64,000 nucleotides of DNA, from contig CALNXK010000125.1 in assembly GCA_942486035.1 (NCBI GenBank), forward strand, positions 1,595,001 through 1,659,000, in the 5' to 3' direction. Source of the stretch: Porites lobata (lineage: Eukaryota > Cnidaria > Anthozoa > Scleractinia > Poritidae). The notes below the pieces were generated by a model. The model searched no databases. It was given only the letters and a program-made list of their open reading frames with translations, and was not told the origin of the DNA. Positions within the stretch are counted from its first letter, which is position 1; each line of letters opens with the position of its first letter. The translations under genes and the position numbers were made by a program. Positions 33,201-47,000 of the stretch are shown piece after piece.

Positions 33201-36200
33201 CCAAGATCTTGAATTCAAGATTTTCGAACGCTAAGATCTTGTAATCGGCCAAAATCTTGAATTGAGGATTTTGGACAGCTAAAATCTTGAAATCGACAAA
33301 AATCTTGAATTCAGGATTTTGGAAAGCTAAAATCTTGACATCGGCCAAAATCTTGAATTTAGGATCTTGGAAAGCTAAAATCATGAACTCGGCCAAAATG
33401 TTGAATTCAGGATTTTGGAAAGCTAAGATCTTGAAACCAGCAAAATTCTTGAATTGGGAATTTTGGTCAGCTAAAATCTTGAAATCGACCAAAATCGTAA
33501 ATTTAGGATTTTGGAAAGCGGCTAAAATCTTGAAATCAGCCAAGATCTTCAATTCAGGATTTTGGAAAGCTAAAATCTTGAAATCGGCCAAATTGTTGAA
33601 TTCAGGATTTTGGAAAGCTAAAATTTTGAAATCAGCCAAGATCTTCAATTCAGGATTTTGGAAAGCTAAAATCTTGAAATCACCCAATATCTTGAATTCA
33701 GGATTTTGGAAAGCTGAAATCTTGAAATCACCCAACATTTTGAATTCAGGATTTTGGAAAGCTAAAATCTTGAGTTTAGGCAATTTCTTGAATTCAGGAT
33801 TTTGGAAAGCTAAAATCTTGAAATCAGCTGAGAACCTGAATTCAGGATTTAGGAAGGCTATAATCTTGCAATCGGCGAAAATCTTGAATTCAGGATTTAG
33901 GAAGGCTAAAATCTTGAAATCGGCCAAGACGGTGAATTCAGGATTTTGGACACCTAAGATCTTGAAATCGCCCAAAATCTTGACTTCAGGATCTTGGAAA
34001 GCTAAGATTTTCAAATCGGCGGAGATCTTGAATTCAGGAAATTGAAGAGCTAAAATCTTGAAATCAGCCAAGATCTTGAATTCAGGATTTTGGAAAGCTA
34101 AAATCTTGAGATCGGCCAAAATCTTGAATTCAGGATTTTGGAAAGCAAAATTTTGAAATCAGCCGAGATCTTCAATTCAGTATTTTGGAAAGGTAAAATC
34201 TTGAAATCAGCCAAGATCTTGAATTCAAGATTTTGGAAAGCTAATATCTTGAAATCGGCCAAAATCTTACATTCAGGATCTTCAAAAGCTAAAATCTTGA
34301 AATCGGCCAAAATCTTGCTTTCGGGATTTAGGAAAGCTAAAATCATGAAAACGGCCAAGATGTTGAACTCAGGATTTTGGAAAGCTAAAATCTTAAAATG
34401 GGCAAAAATCTTGAATGAAGGATCTTGGAAAGCTAAAATCTTGAAATTGGACAAAATCTTGAAATCACGATTTTGGAAAGCTAAAATCTTGAAATAGGCC
34501 AAGATCTTGAATTCAGGATTTTCGAACGCTGAAATCTTGAAATCGAACAAAATCTTGAATTCAGTATTTTGGAAAGCTAAAATCTTAAAATCGGCCAAAA
34601 TGTTACATTCAGCATCTTGGAAAGCTAAAAACTTAAAATCGGCCAAAATCTTACATTCAGGATCTTGGAAAGCTAAAAACTTAAAATCGGCCAAAATCGT
34701 GAATTCAGGATTTTGGACAGCTAAAATCTCGAAATTGGCCAAAATCTTGAATTCAGGATTTTGGAAAGCTAAAATCTTGAAATCAGCAAAGATCTTGAAT
34801 TCAGGACATAGCAAAGCTGAAATCCTAAAATCGGCCAAAATCTTGTATTCAGGATTTTGGAAAGAAAAAATCTTGAAATCGGCTAAAATCTTGAATTCAG
34901 GATTTTGCAAAGCTAAAATCTTGAAATCGGCCAAAATCTTATATTTAGGACCTTTGAAAGCTAAAATCTTAAGATCAGCAAAGATCTTGAAATTAGGATG
35001 TTGGAAAGGTAAAAGCTTGAAATTGGACAAAATCTTCAATTCAGGATTTTGGTCAGCTAAAATCTTGAAATCGACCAAAATCTTGAATTCAGGATTTTGG
35101 AAGGCTAAAATCTAGAAATCGGCCAAAATCTTGAAATCAGCCAACCTCTTGAACTCAGAATTTTGGAAAGGTAAAATCTTGAAATCAGCCAAGACCTTGA
35201 ATTCAGGATTATGGAAAGCTAAAATCTTAAAATCGGGCAAAATCTTGAACTTAGTATCTTGGAAAGCTAAAATCATGAAATAGGCCAAAATGTTGAATTC
35301 AGAATTTTGAAAAGCTAAAATCTTGATATCGCCCAAAATCCTGAATTCAGGATTCTGGAAAAGTAAAATTATCAAATCTGCGAAGATCTTGAATTCAGGA
35401 TTTTCGAAAGCTAAAATCTTGAAATCGGCCAAAATCTTGAATTCAGGATTATGGAAAGCTAAAATCTTAAAATCGGCCAAAAACTTGAAGTTAGTATCTT
35501 GGAAAGCTAAAATCATGAAATCGGCCAAAATGTTGAATTCAGGATTTTGGAAAGATAAAATCTTGAAATCGACCAAAATCTTGAATTCAGGATTTTGGAA
35601 ACCTAAAATCTTAAAATCGGCCAAAATCTTGAATTTAGGATTTTGGAAAGCTAAAATCTTTAAATTGGCCAAAATGTTCAATTGAGGATTTTGGAAAGCT
35701 AAAATGTTGAAATCAGCCAAGATCTTGAACTCAGGATTTTGGAAAGCGAAAATCTTAAAATTGGCCAAAATCTTGAATTCAGGATCTTGGAAAGCTAAAA
35801 TTTGCAAATCGGCCAAGATCTTGAATTCAGGAGGTTGGACACCTAAGATCTTAAAATGAGCTAAGATCTTGAATTCAGGATTTTTTAAAGCTAAAATCTT
35901 GAAATCAGCCAAGATCTTGAATTAAGGATTTTGGAAAGGTAAAATCTTGAAATCAGCTAAGATCTTGAATTCAGGAGTTTGGAAAGCTAAAATCTTGAAA
36001 TCAGCCAAGATCTTCAATTAAGGATTTTGGAAAGCTAAAATCTTGAAATCAGCCAAGATCTCGAATTCAGGATTTTGGAAAGCTAAAATCTTGAAATCAG
36101 CCAAGATCTTGAATACAGTATTTTGGAAAGCGAAAATCTTGAAAAAGGCCAAAATCTTGAATTCATGATTTTGGAAAGCTAAAATTTTGAAATCGGCCAA

Positions 36201-39200
36201 AATGTTGAATTCAGGATTATGGATAGCTAAAATCTTCCAATCGACCAAAATCTTGAATTCATGATTTTAGAAAGGTAAAATTTTGAAATCGGCCAAAATC
36301 TTTAATTCAGGATTTTGGACAGCTAAAATCTTGAAATCCACCAAAATCTTCAATTCATGATTTTGGAAAGCTAAAATTTTGAAATCGGCCAAAATCTTGA
36401 ATTGAGGATCTTGGAAAGCTAAAATCATAAAATCGGCCAAAATGTTGAATTCAGGATTTTGGTCAGCTAAAATCTTGAAATCGACCAAAATCTTGAATTC
36501 AGGATTTTGGAAACGTAAAGTCTTAAAATCGGCCAAAATCTTGAATTTAAGAGTGTGGAAAGCTAAAATCTTTAAATTGAACAAAATGTTCAATTATGGA
36601 TTTCGGAAAGCTAAAATATTGAAATCAGCCAAGATCTTGAATTCAGGATTTTACAAACCTAAAATCTTGAAATCGGCCAAAATCTTGAATTCAGGATTTT
36701 GGAAAGACAAAATCTTGGAATCAGCCAAGATTTTCAATTCATTATTTTGGAAAGCTAAAATCTTGAAATCAGCCAAGATCTTGAACTCAGGAGTTTGGAA
36801 AGCGAAAATCTTAAAATTGCCCAAAATCTTGAATTCAGGATTTTGGACAGCTAAGATCTTGAAATGAGCCACGATCTTGAATTCAGGATTTTGGAAAGCT
36901 AAAATCTTGAAATCAGCCAAGATCTTGAATTAAGGATTTTGGATAGCTAGAATCTTAAAATCAGCCAAGATCTTGAATCCAGGAGTTTGGAAAGCTAAAA
37001 TCCTGAAATCAGCCAAGATCTTGAATTAAGCATTTTGGAAAGCTACAATTTTGAAATTGGTCAATATCTTAAATTCAGGATTTTGGAAAGATAAAATCTT
37101 GAAATTGGCCAAAATCTTGAATTCAGGATTTTTGACCACTAAAATCTTGACATCGACCAAAGTCTGGTATTCAGGATTTTGGAAGGCTAAAATCTTTAAC
37201 TCGGCCAAAATCTTGAACTTACGAACTTGGAAAGCTAAAATCTTGAAAACGGCCAAAATCTTGAATTCATTATTTTGGAAAGCTAAAATCTTGAAATCGG
37301 ACAAAACCTTGAATTCAGGATTTTGAAAAGCTATAATCTTGAAATAAGCCAAGATCTTGAATTCAGGATTTTGGTGAGCTAAAATCTTGAAATCGACCAA
37401 AATCTTGAATTCAGGATTTTGGAAGGTTAAAATCTAGAAATCGGCCAAAATCTTGAAATCAGCGAAGCTCTTGAATTCAGGATTTTGGAAACCTAAAATC
37501 TTGAAATCAGCCAAGATCTTGAATTCAGGGTTTTGGAAAGCTAAATTCTTGAAATCGGCCAAAATCTTGAACTTAGTATCTTGGAAAGCTAAAATCATGA
37601 AATAGGCCAAAATATTGAAATCAGAATTTTGAAAAGCTAAAATCTTGATATCGCCCAAAATCTTGAATTCAGGATTCTGGAAAAGTAAAATTTTGAAACC
37701 ATGAAGATCTTGAATTCAGGATTTTTGAAAGCTAAAAAACCTTGAAATCAGCCAAGACCTTGAATTCAGGATTATGGAAAGCTAAAATCTTAAAATCGGC
37801 CAAAATCTTGAACTTAGTATCTTGGAAAGCTAAGATCATGAAATAGGCCAAAATAATTGAAATCAGAATTTTGAAAAGCTAAAATCTTGATATCGCCCAA
37901 AATCTTGAATTAAGGATTCTGGAAAAGTAAAATTTAGAAATCTGCGAAGACCTTGAATTCAGGATTTTCGAAAGCTAAAATCTTGAAATCGGCCAAAATC
38001 TTACATTCAGGATCTTCGAAAGCTAAAATCTTGAAATCGGCCAAAATCTTGCTTTCAGGATTTAGGAAAGCTAAAAATTTGAAATCGGCCAAACTCTTGA
38101 ATTCAGGATCTTAGAAAGCTAAGATTTTCAAATCGCCCAAGGTCTTGAATTCAGGATGTTGGACAGGTAAAATCTTGAAATTGGACAAAATCTTGAATTC
38201 AGCATTTCTGAATGCTAAAATCTTGAAATCGGCGAGAATATTGAATTCAGGATCTTGGAAAGTCTTGATATCATTCAAAATCTTGAAGTCAGGATTTTAA
38301 AAATCTAAAATCTTCAAATGGGACAAAATCTTGACCTCAAGATTTTGGAAAGCTAAAATCTTAAAATCCGTTAAGATCTTGAACTAAGGATTTTGGAAAG
38401 CTACAATCTTAAAATTGGCCAAAATCTTGAATTCAAAATTTTGGAAAGCTAAAATCTTTAAATTGGCTTAAAGCTTGAGTTCATGATTTAGGAAGGCTAA
38501 AATCTTGAAATCGGCCAAAATCTTGAATTCAGGATTTTGCAAAGCTAAAATCTTGAAATCAGCCAAGAACTTGAATTCAAGATTTTGGAAAGCTAAAATC
38601 TTGAAATCAGCCACGATCTTGAGCTCAGGATTTTGGAAAGGTAAAATCTTTAAATTGGCCAAAACCTCGAATTCAGGATTTAGGAAAGCTAAAATCTTGA
38701 GATCAGCCAAGATCTTGCTTTCAGGATTTAGGAAAGCTAAAGTCTTGAAATCGTCCAAAATCTTGAATTCAGGATCTTGGAAACCTAAAATTTTCAAATC
38801 GACCAAGATCTTGAATTCAGGATTTTGGAAAGCTAAAATCTTGAAATCGGCAAAAATCTCGAATTCAGGATTTTGGAAAGCTAAAATCTTGAAATCAGCC
38901 AAGATCTTGAATTCAGGATTTTGGAAAGCTAAAATCTTGAAATCGGCAAAAATCTTGAATTCAGGATTTTGGAAAGCTAAAATCATAAAATCGGCCAAAA
39001 TGGTGAATTCAGGATTTTGGAAAGCTAAAATCTTGAAATCGACCAAAATCTTGAATTCAGGATTTTGGAAACCTAAAATCTTAAAATCGGCCAAAATGTT
39101 GAATTTAGGATTTTAGAAAGCAAAAATCTTTAAATTGGCCGAAACGTTGAATTCAGGATTTTGGAAAGCTAAGATCTTGAAATCAGCCAAGATCTTGAAT

Positions 39201-41094
39201 TCAGGATTTTAGAAAGCTAAAGTCTTGAAATTGGCCAAAATCTTGAATTCAGAATTTTAGAAACCTAAAATCTTGAAATCGGCCAAAATCTTGAATTCAG
39301 GCAAGATCTTGGATTCAGGATTTTGGAAAGCTAAAATCTTGAAATCAGACAAGATCTTGAACTCAGGATTTTGGAAAGCGAAAATCTTAAAATTGGCCAA
39401 AATCTTAAATTCAGGATCTTGGAAAGCTAAAATTTGCAAATCGGCCAAGATCTTGAATTCAGGATGTCGGACAGCTAAGATCTTGAAATGAGCCGAGATC
39501 TTGAATTCAGGATTTTGGAAAGCTAAAATCTTGAAATCAGCGAACATCTCGAATTCAGCATTATGGAAAGCTAAAATCTTGAAATCAGCCAAGATCTTGC
39601 ATTCAGGATTTTCCAAAGCTAAAATCTTGAAATCGGCCAAAATGTTGAATTCAGGATTTTGGACAGCTAAAATCTTGAATTCGACCAAAATCTTGAATTC
39701 ATGGTTTTGGAAAGGTAAAATTTTGAAATCGGCCAAAATCTTCAATTCAGGATTTTGGACAGCTAAAAGCTTGAAATCGGCCAAAATCTTGAATTCAGGA
39801 TTTTGGAAAGCTAAAATTTTGAAATCGGCCAAAATCTTGAATTGAGGATCTTGGAAAGGTAAAATCATAAAATCGTCCAAAATGTTGAATTCAGGATTTT
39901 GGTCAGCTAAAATCTTGAAATCGACCAAAATCTTGAATTCAGGATTTTGGAAACCTAAAATCTTAAAATCGGCCAAAATCTTGAATTTAGAAGTTTGGAA
40001 AGCTGAAATCGTTAAATTGGCCAAAATGTTCAATTGAGGATTTTGGAAAGCTAAAATCTTGAAATCAGCCAAGATCTTGAACTCAGGATTTTGGAAAGCG
40101 AAAATCTTAAAATTGGCCAAAATCTTGAATTCAGGATCTTGGAAAGCTAAAATTTGCAAATCGGCCAAGATCTTGAATTCAGGAGGTTGGACACCTAAGA
40201 TCTTGAAATGAGCTAAGATCTTGAATTCAGGATTTTTTAAAGCTAAAATCTTGAAATCAGCCAAGATCTTGAATTAAGGATTTTGGAAAGCTAAAATCTT
40301 GAAATCAGCTAAGATCTTGAATTCAGGAGTTTGGAAAGCTAAAATCTTGAAATCAGCCAAGATCTTCAATTAAGGATTTTGGAAAGCTAAAATCTTAAAA
40401 TCAGCCAAGATCTCGAATTCAGGATTTTGGAAAGCTAAAATCTTGAAATCAGCCAAGATCTTGAATACAGGATTTTGGAAAGCGAAAATCTTCAAAAAGG
40501 CCAAAATCTTGAATTCATGATTTTGGAAAGCTAAAATTTTGAAATCGGCCAAAATGTTGAATTCAGGATTATGGATAGCTAAAATCTTCCAATCGACCAA
40601 AATCTTGAATTCATGATTTTGGAAAGGTAAAATTTTGAAATCGGCCAAAATCTTTAATTCAGGATTTTGGACAGCTAAAATCTTGAAATCCACCAAAATC
40701 TTCAATTCATGATTTTGGAAAGCTAAAATTTTGAAATCGGCCAAAATCTTGAATTGAGGATCTTGGAAAGCTAAAATCATAAAATCGGCCAAAATGTTGA
40801 ATTCAGGATTTTGGTCAGCTAAAATCTTGAAATCGACCAAAATCTTGAATTCAGGATTTTGGAAACGTAAAGTCTTAAAATCGGCCAAAATCTTGAATTT
40901 AAGAGTGTGGAAAGCTAAAATCTTTAAATTGAACAAAATGTTCAATTATGGATTTCGGAAAGCTAAAATATTGAAATCAGCCAAGATCTTGAATTCAGGA
41001 TTTTGGAGAGCTAAGATCTTGAAATGAGCCACGATCTTGAATTCAGGATTTTGGAAAGCTAAAATTTTGAAATCAGCCAAGATCTTGAATTAAG
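24207..41094 (+). repeat. Super-repeat S1, about 16.9 kb
   Basis: The variant GGATGTTGGACAGGTAAAAG at 24207 recurs at 41095 (16,888 nt later). After it, private variants appear in the same order in both blocks through about 40.9 and 56.4 kb. The offset drifts (16,888; 16,792; 17,002; 16,636; 15,082; 14,960; 15,056; 15,525 nt) because whole units or groups of units were gained or lost. S1 contains its own 1.5-kb tandem duplication (28.9-32.0 kb) that S2 lacks. Confidence 0.75.
28921..31975 (+). repeat. Tandem duplication of about 1.5 kb specific to S1
   Basis: The marker ATCTTGGAAACCTAAAATTT lies at 28921 and 30426 (1,505 nt apart). Further on, matching markers near 30.08 and 31.63 kb are 1,555 nt apart, about one extra unit. 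The corresponding S2 stretch, 45.5-47.05 kb, holds a single copy. Confidence 0.75.
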
Positions 41095-44000
41095 GATGTT
41101 GGACAGGTAAAAGCTTGAAATTGGACAAAATCTTGAATTCAGGATTTTGGAAAGCTAAAATCTTGAAATCGGCTAAAATCTTGAATTCAGGATTTTGCAA
41201 AGCTAAAATCTTGAAATCGGCCAAAATCTTATATTTAGGACCATTGAAAGCTAAAATCTTAAGATCAGCCAAGATCTTGAAATTAGGATGTTGGAAAGGT
41301 AAAAGCTTGAAATTGGACAAAATCTTGAATTCAGGATTTTGGAAAGCTAAAATCTTGAAATCCTCAAAATCTTGAATTCAGGATTTTGGAAAGCTTAAAT
41401 TTTAAAATCGGCCAAAATCTTCAATTCAGGTTTTTGGAAAGCTAAAATGTTGAATTTAGGCAATTTCTTGAATTCAGGATTTTGGAAAGATAAAATCTTG
41501 AAATCAGCTGAGAGCCTGAATTCAGGATTTAGGAAAGCTAAAATCTTGCAATCGGTCAAAATCTTGAATTCAGGATTTAGGAAGGCTAAAATCTTGAAAT
41601 CGGCCAAAACGGTGAATTCAGGATTTTGGACAGCTAAACTCTTGAAATCGCGCAAAATCTTGAATTCAGCATTTTCGAAAGTTAAAATCTTGAAATCAGC
41701 TTTCCGAAATCCTGAATCTTGCTTTCATGATTTAAGAAAGCTAAAATCTCGAAATCGGCCAAAATCTTGATTTCAGGATTTTGGAAAGCTAAAATCTTGC
41801 AATCGACCAAAATATTGAATTCAGGATTTTGGAAAGCTAAAATCTTGAAATCGGACAAAACCTTGAATTCAGGATTTTGAAAAGCTAAAATGTTGAAATC
41901 AGCCGAGAACTTGAATTCAGGATTTTTGTGAGCTAAAATCTTGAAATCGACCAAAATCTTGAATTCAGGATTTTGGAAGGCTATAATCTAGAAATCGGCC
42001 AAAATCTTGAAATCAGCCAACCTCTTGAACTCAGGATTTTGGAAAGGTAAAATCTTCAAATCAGCCAAGACCTTGAATTCAGGATTATGGAAAGCTAAAA
42101 TCTTAAAATCGGCCAAAATCTTGAACTTAGTATCTTGGAAAGCTAAAATCATGAAATAGGCCAAAATGTTGAATTCAGAATTTTGAAAAGCTAAAATCTT
42201 GATATCGCCCAAAATCTTGAATTCAGGATTCTGGAAAAGTAAAATTATCAAATCTGCGAAGATCTTGAATTCAGGATTTTCGAAAGCTAAAATCTTGAAG
42301 TCGGCCAAAATCTTGAATTCAGGATTATGGAAAGCTAAAATCTTAAAATCGGCCAAAATCTTGAAGTTAGTATCTTGGAAAGCTAAAATCTTGAAATCGG
42401 CCAAAATGTTGAATTCAGGATTTTGGAAAGCTAAAATCTTGAAATCAGCCAAGAACTTGAAGTCAGGATTTTGGAAACCTAAAATCTTAAAATCGGCCAA
42501 AATGTTGAATTTAGGATTTTACAAAGCAAAAATCTTTAAATTGGCCGAAACGTTGAATTCAGGATTTTGGAAAGCTAAGATCTTGAAATCAGCCAAGATC
42601 TTGAATTCAGGATCTTAGAAAGCTAAAGTCTTGAAATTGGCCAAAATCTTGAATTCAGAATTTTAGAAACCTAAAATCTTGAAATCGGCCAAAATCTTGA
42701 ATTCAGGCAAGATCTTGGATTCATGATTTTGGAAAGCTAAAATCTTGAAATCAGACAAGATCTTGAACTCAGGATTTTGGAAAGCGAAAATCTTAAAATT
42801 GGCCAAAATCTTAAATTCAGGATCTTGGAAAGCTAAAATTTGCAAATCGGCCAAGATCTTGAATTCAGGATGTCGGACAGCTAAGATCTTGAAATGAGCC
42901 GAGATCTTGAATTCAGGATTTTGGAAAGCTAAAATCTTGAAATCAGCGAACATCTCGAATTTAGGATTATGGAAAGCTAAAATCTTGAGATCCGCCAAGA
43001 TCTTGAGTTCAGGATTTTCGAGAGCTAAAATCTTGAAATCGGGCAAAATCTTGAATTCAGGATTTTGGAAAGCTAAAATCTTGAAATCGGGCAAAATCTT
43101 GATTTCAGGATTTTCGAAAGCTAAAATCTTGAAATCGGGCAAAATCTTGATTTCAGGATTTTGGAAAGCTAAAATCTTGAAATCGGCCAAAATCCTACAT
43201 TCAGGATCTTAGAAAGCTAAAATTTTGAAATCGGCCAAAATCTTGCTTTCAGGATTTAGGAAAGCTAAAAATTTGAAATCGGCCAAAATCTTGAATTCAG
43301 GATCTTAGAAAGCTAAGATTTTCAAATCGGCCAAGGTCTTGAATTCAGGATGTTGGACAGGTAAAATCTTGAAATTGGACAAAATCTTGAATTCAGCATT
43401 TCTGAATGCTAAAATCTTGAAATCGGCGAAAATATTGAATTCAGGATCTTGGAAAGCTAAAATCATGAAATCATTCAAAATCTTGAAGTCAGGATTTTAA
43501 AAATCAAAAATCTTCAAATGGGACAAAATCTTGACCTCAGGATTTTGGAAAGCTAAGATCTTAAAATCAGCCAAGATCTTGAACTCAGGATTTTGGAAAG
43601 CAAATATCTTGAAATCGGCCAAAATCTTGCTTTCAGGATTTAGGAAAGCTAAAAATTTGAAATCGGCCAAAATCTTGCATTCAGGATATGGGAAAGCTAA
43701 AATCATGAAAACGGCCAAGATTTTGAACTCAGGATTTTGGAAAGCTAAAATCTCTAAATGGGCCAAAATCTTGAATTAAGGATCTTGGAAAGCTAAAATC
43801 TTGAAATTGGACAAAATCTTGAAATCACGATTTTGGAAAGCTAAAATCTTGATATCGCCCAAAATCTTGAATTCAGGATTCTGGGAAACTAAATTCTTGA
43901 AATAGGCCAAGATCTTGAATTCAGGATTTTCGAACGCTAAAATCTTGAATTCGAACAAAATCTTTAATTCAGTATTTTGGAAAGGTAACATCTTAAAATC

Positions 44001-47000
44001 GGCCAAAATCTTACATTCAGGATCTTGGAAAGGTAAAAACTTAAAATCGGCCAAAATCTTACATTCAGGATCTTGGAAAGCTAAAAACTTAAAATCGGCC
44101 AAAATCTTGAATTCAGGATTTTGCAACGCTAAAATCTTGAAATCGAGCAAAATCTTGATTTCAGGAATTAGAAAGGCTAAAATTTTCAAATCGGCCAAAA
44201 TCTTGAATTCAGGATTTTGGAACGCTAAAATCTTGAAATCAGCAAAGATCTTGAATTCAGGACATAGCAAAGCTGAAATCCTAAAATCGGCCAAAATCTT
44301 GTATTCAGGATTTTGGAAAGCAAAAATCTTGAAATCAGCCAAGGTCTTGAATTCAGGATTTTGGAAAGCTAAAATCTTGAAATCGGCCAAGATCTTGAAT
44401 TCAGGATTTTGGAGAGCTAAAATCTTAAAATTGGACAAAATCTTGAATTGAGGATTTATGACAGCTAAGATCTTGAAATCAACCAAAATCTTGAATTGAG
44501 GATTTTGGAAAGGTAAAATCTTAAAATCGGCCAAAATCTTGACTTTAGTATCTTGGAAAGCTAAAACATGAAATAGGCCAAAATGTTGAATTCAGGATTT
44601 TGAAAAGCTAAAATCTTGATATCGCCCAAAATCTTGATTTCAGGATTCTGAAAGACTAAAATCTTGGGATCCGCCAAGATCTTGAATTCAGGATTTTCGA
44701 AAGCCAAAATCTTGAAATCGGGCAAAATCTTGATTTCAGGATTTTGGAAAGCTAAAATCTTGAAATCGGCCAAAATCTTACATTCAGGATCTTCGAAAGC
44801 TAAAATCTTGAAATCGGCAAGAATCTTGCTTTCAGGATTTTGGAAAGCTAAAAATTTGAAATCGGCCAAAATCTTGAATTCAGGATCTTAGAAAGCTAAG
44901 AGTTTCAAATCGCCCAAGGTCTTGAATTCAGGATGTTGGACTGGTAAAATCTTGAAATTGGACAAAATCTTGAATTCAGCATTTCTGAATGCTAAAATTT
45001 TGAAATCGGCGAGAATATTGAATTCAGGATCTTGGAAAGCTAAAATCATGAAATCATTCAAAATCTTGAAGTCAGGATTTTAAAAATCTAAAATCTTAAA
45101 ATGGGACAAAATCTTGACCTCAGGATTTTGGAAAGCTAAGATCTTAAAATCCGCCAAGATCTTGAACTAAGGATTTTGGAAAGCTACAATCTTAAAATTG
45201 GCCAAAATCTTGAATTCAAAATTTTGAAAAGCTAAAATCTTTAAATTGGCTTAAAGCTTGAGTTCACGATTTAGGAAGGCTAAAATCTTGAAATCGGCCA
45301 AAATCTTGAATTCAGGATTTTGCAAAGCTAAAATCTTGAAATCAGCCAAGAACTTGAATTCAAGATTTTGGAAAGCTAAAATCTTGAAATCAGCCACGAT
45401 CTTGAACTCAGGATTTTCGAAAGGTAAAATCTTTAAATTGGCCAAAACCTCGAATTCAGGATTTAGGAAAGCTAAAATCTTGAAATCAGCCAAGATCTTG
45501 CTTTCAGGATTTAGGAAAGCTAAAATCTTGAAATCGTCCAAAATCTTGAATTCAGGATCTTGGAAACCTAAAATTTTCAAATCGACCAAGATCTTGAATT
45601 CAGGATTTTGGAAAGCTAAAATCTTGAAATCGGCAAAAATCTCGAATTCAGGATTTTGGAAAGCTAAAATCTTGAAATCAGCCAAGATCTTGAATTCAGG
45701 ATTTTGGAAAGCTAAAACTTGAAATCGGCCAAAATCTTAAATTCAGGATTTTGGACAGCTAAGATCATAAAATCGGCCTAAATGTTGAATTCAGGATTTT
45801 GGAAAGCTAAAATCTTGAAATCGACCAAAATCTTGAATTCAGGATTTTGGAAACCTAAAATCTTAAAATCGGCCAAAATGTTGAATTTAGGATTTTGGAA
45901 AGCAAAAATCTTTAAATTGGCCGAAACGTTGAATTCAGGATTTTGGAAAGCTAAGATCTTGAAATCAGCCAAGATCTTGAATTCAGGATTTTAGAAAGCT
46001 AAAGTCTTGAAATTGGGCAAAATCTTGAATTCAGAATTTTAGAAACCTAAAATCTTGAAATCGGCCAAAATCTTGAATTCAGGCAAGATCTTGAATTCAG
46101 GATTTTGGAAACCTAAAATCTTGAAATCAGACAAGATCTTGAACTCAGGATTATGGAACGCGAAAATCTTAAAATTGGCCAGAATCTTGAGTTCAGGATC
46201 TTGGAAAGCTAAAATTTGCAAATCGGCCAAGATCTTGAATTCAGGATGTCGGACAGCTAAGATCTTGAAATGAGCCGAGATCTTGAATTCAGGATTTTGG
46301 AACGCTAAAATCTTGAAATCAGCGAACATCTCGAATTTAGGATTATGGAAAGCTAAAATCTTGAAATCAGCCAAGATCTTGCATTCAGGATTTTCCAAAG
46401 CTAAAATCTTGAAATCGGCCAAAATGTTCAATTGAGGATTTTGGAAAGCTAAAATCTTGAAATCAGCCAAGATCTTGAATTCAGGATTTTGGAAAGCTAA
46501 AATCTTGAAATCAGCCAAGATCTTGAATTCAGGATTTTGGAAAGCTAAAATCTTGAAATCGGTCAAAATCTTAAATTCAGGATTTTGGAAAGCTAAAATC
46601 CTGAAATCAGCCAAGATCTTGCTTTCAGGACTTAGGAAACCTAAAATCTTGAAATCGTCCAAAATCTTGAATTCAGGATCTGGGAAAGCTAAAATTTTTT
46701 AAATAGGCCAAGATCTTGAATTCAGGATGTTGGACAGCTAAAATCTTCAAATCCTCCAAAATCTTGAATTCAGGATTTTGGAAAGCTAAAATCTTGAAAT
46801 CAGCCAAGATCTTGAATTCAGGATTTTGCAAAGCTAAAATCTTGAAATCAGCAAAGATCTTGAATTCAAGATTTTGGAAAGCTAAAATCTTGAAATCAGC
46901 CGAGATCTTGAATTGAGGATTTTGGAAAGCTAAAATCTTGAAATAGGGCAGTTTCTTGAATTCAGGATTTTGGAAATCTAAAATCTTGAAATCAGCTGAG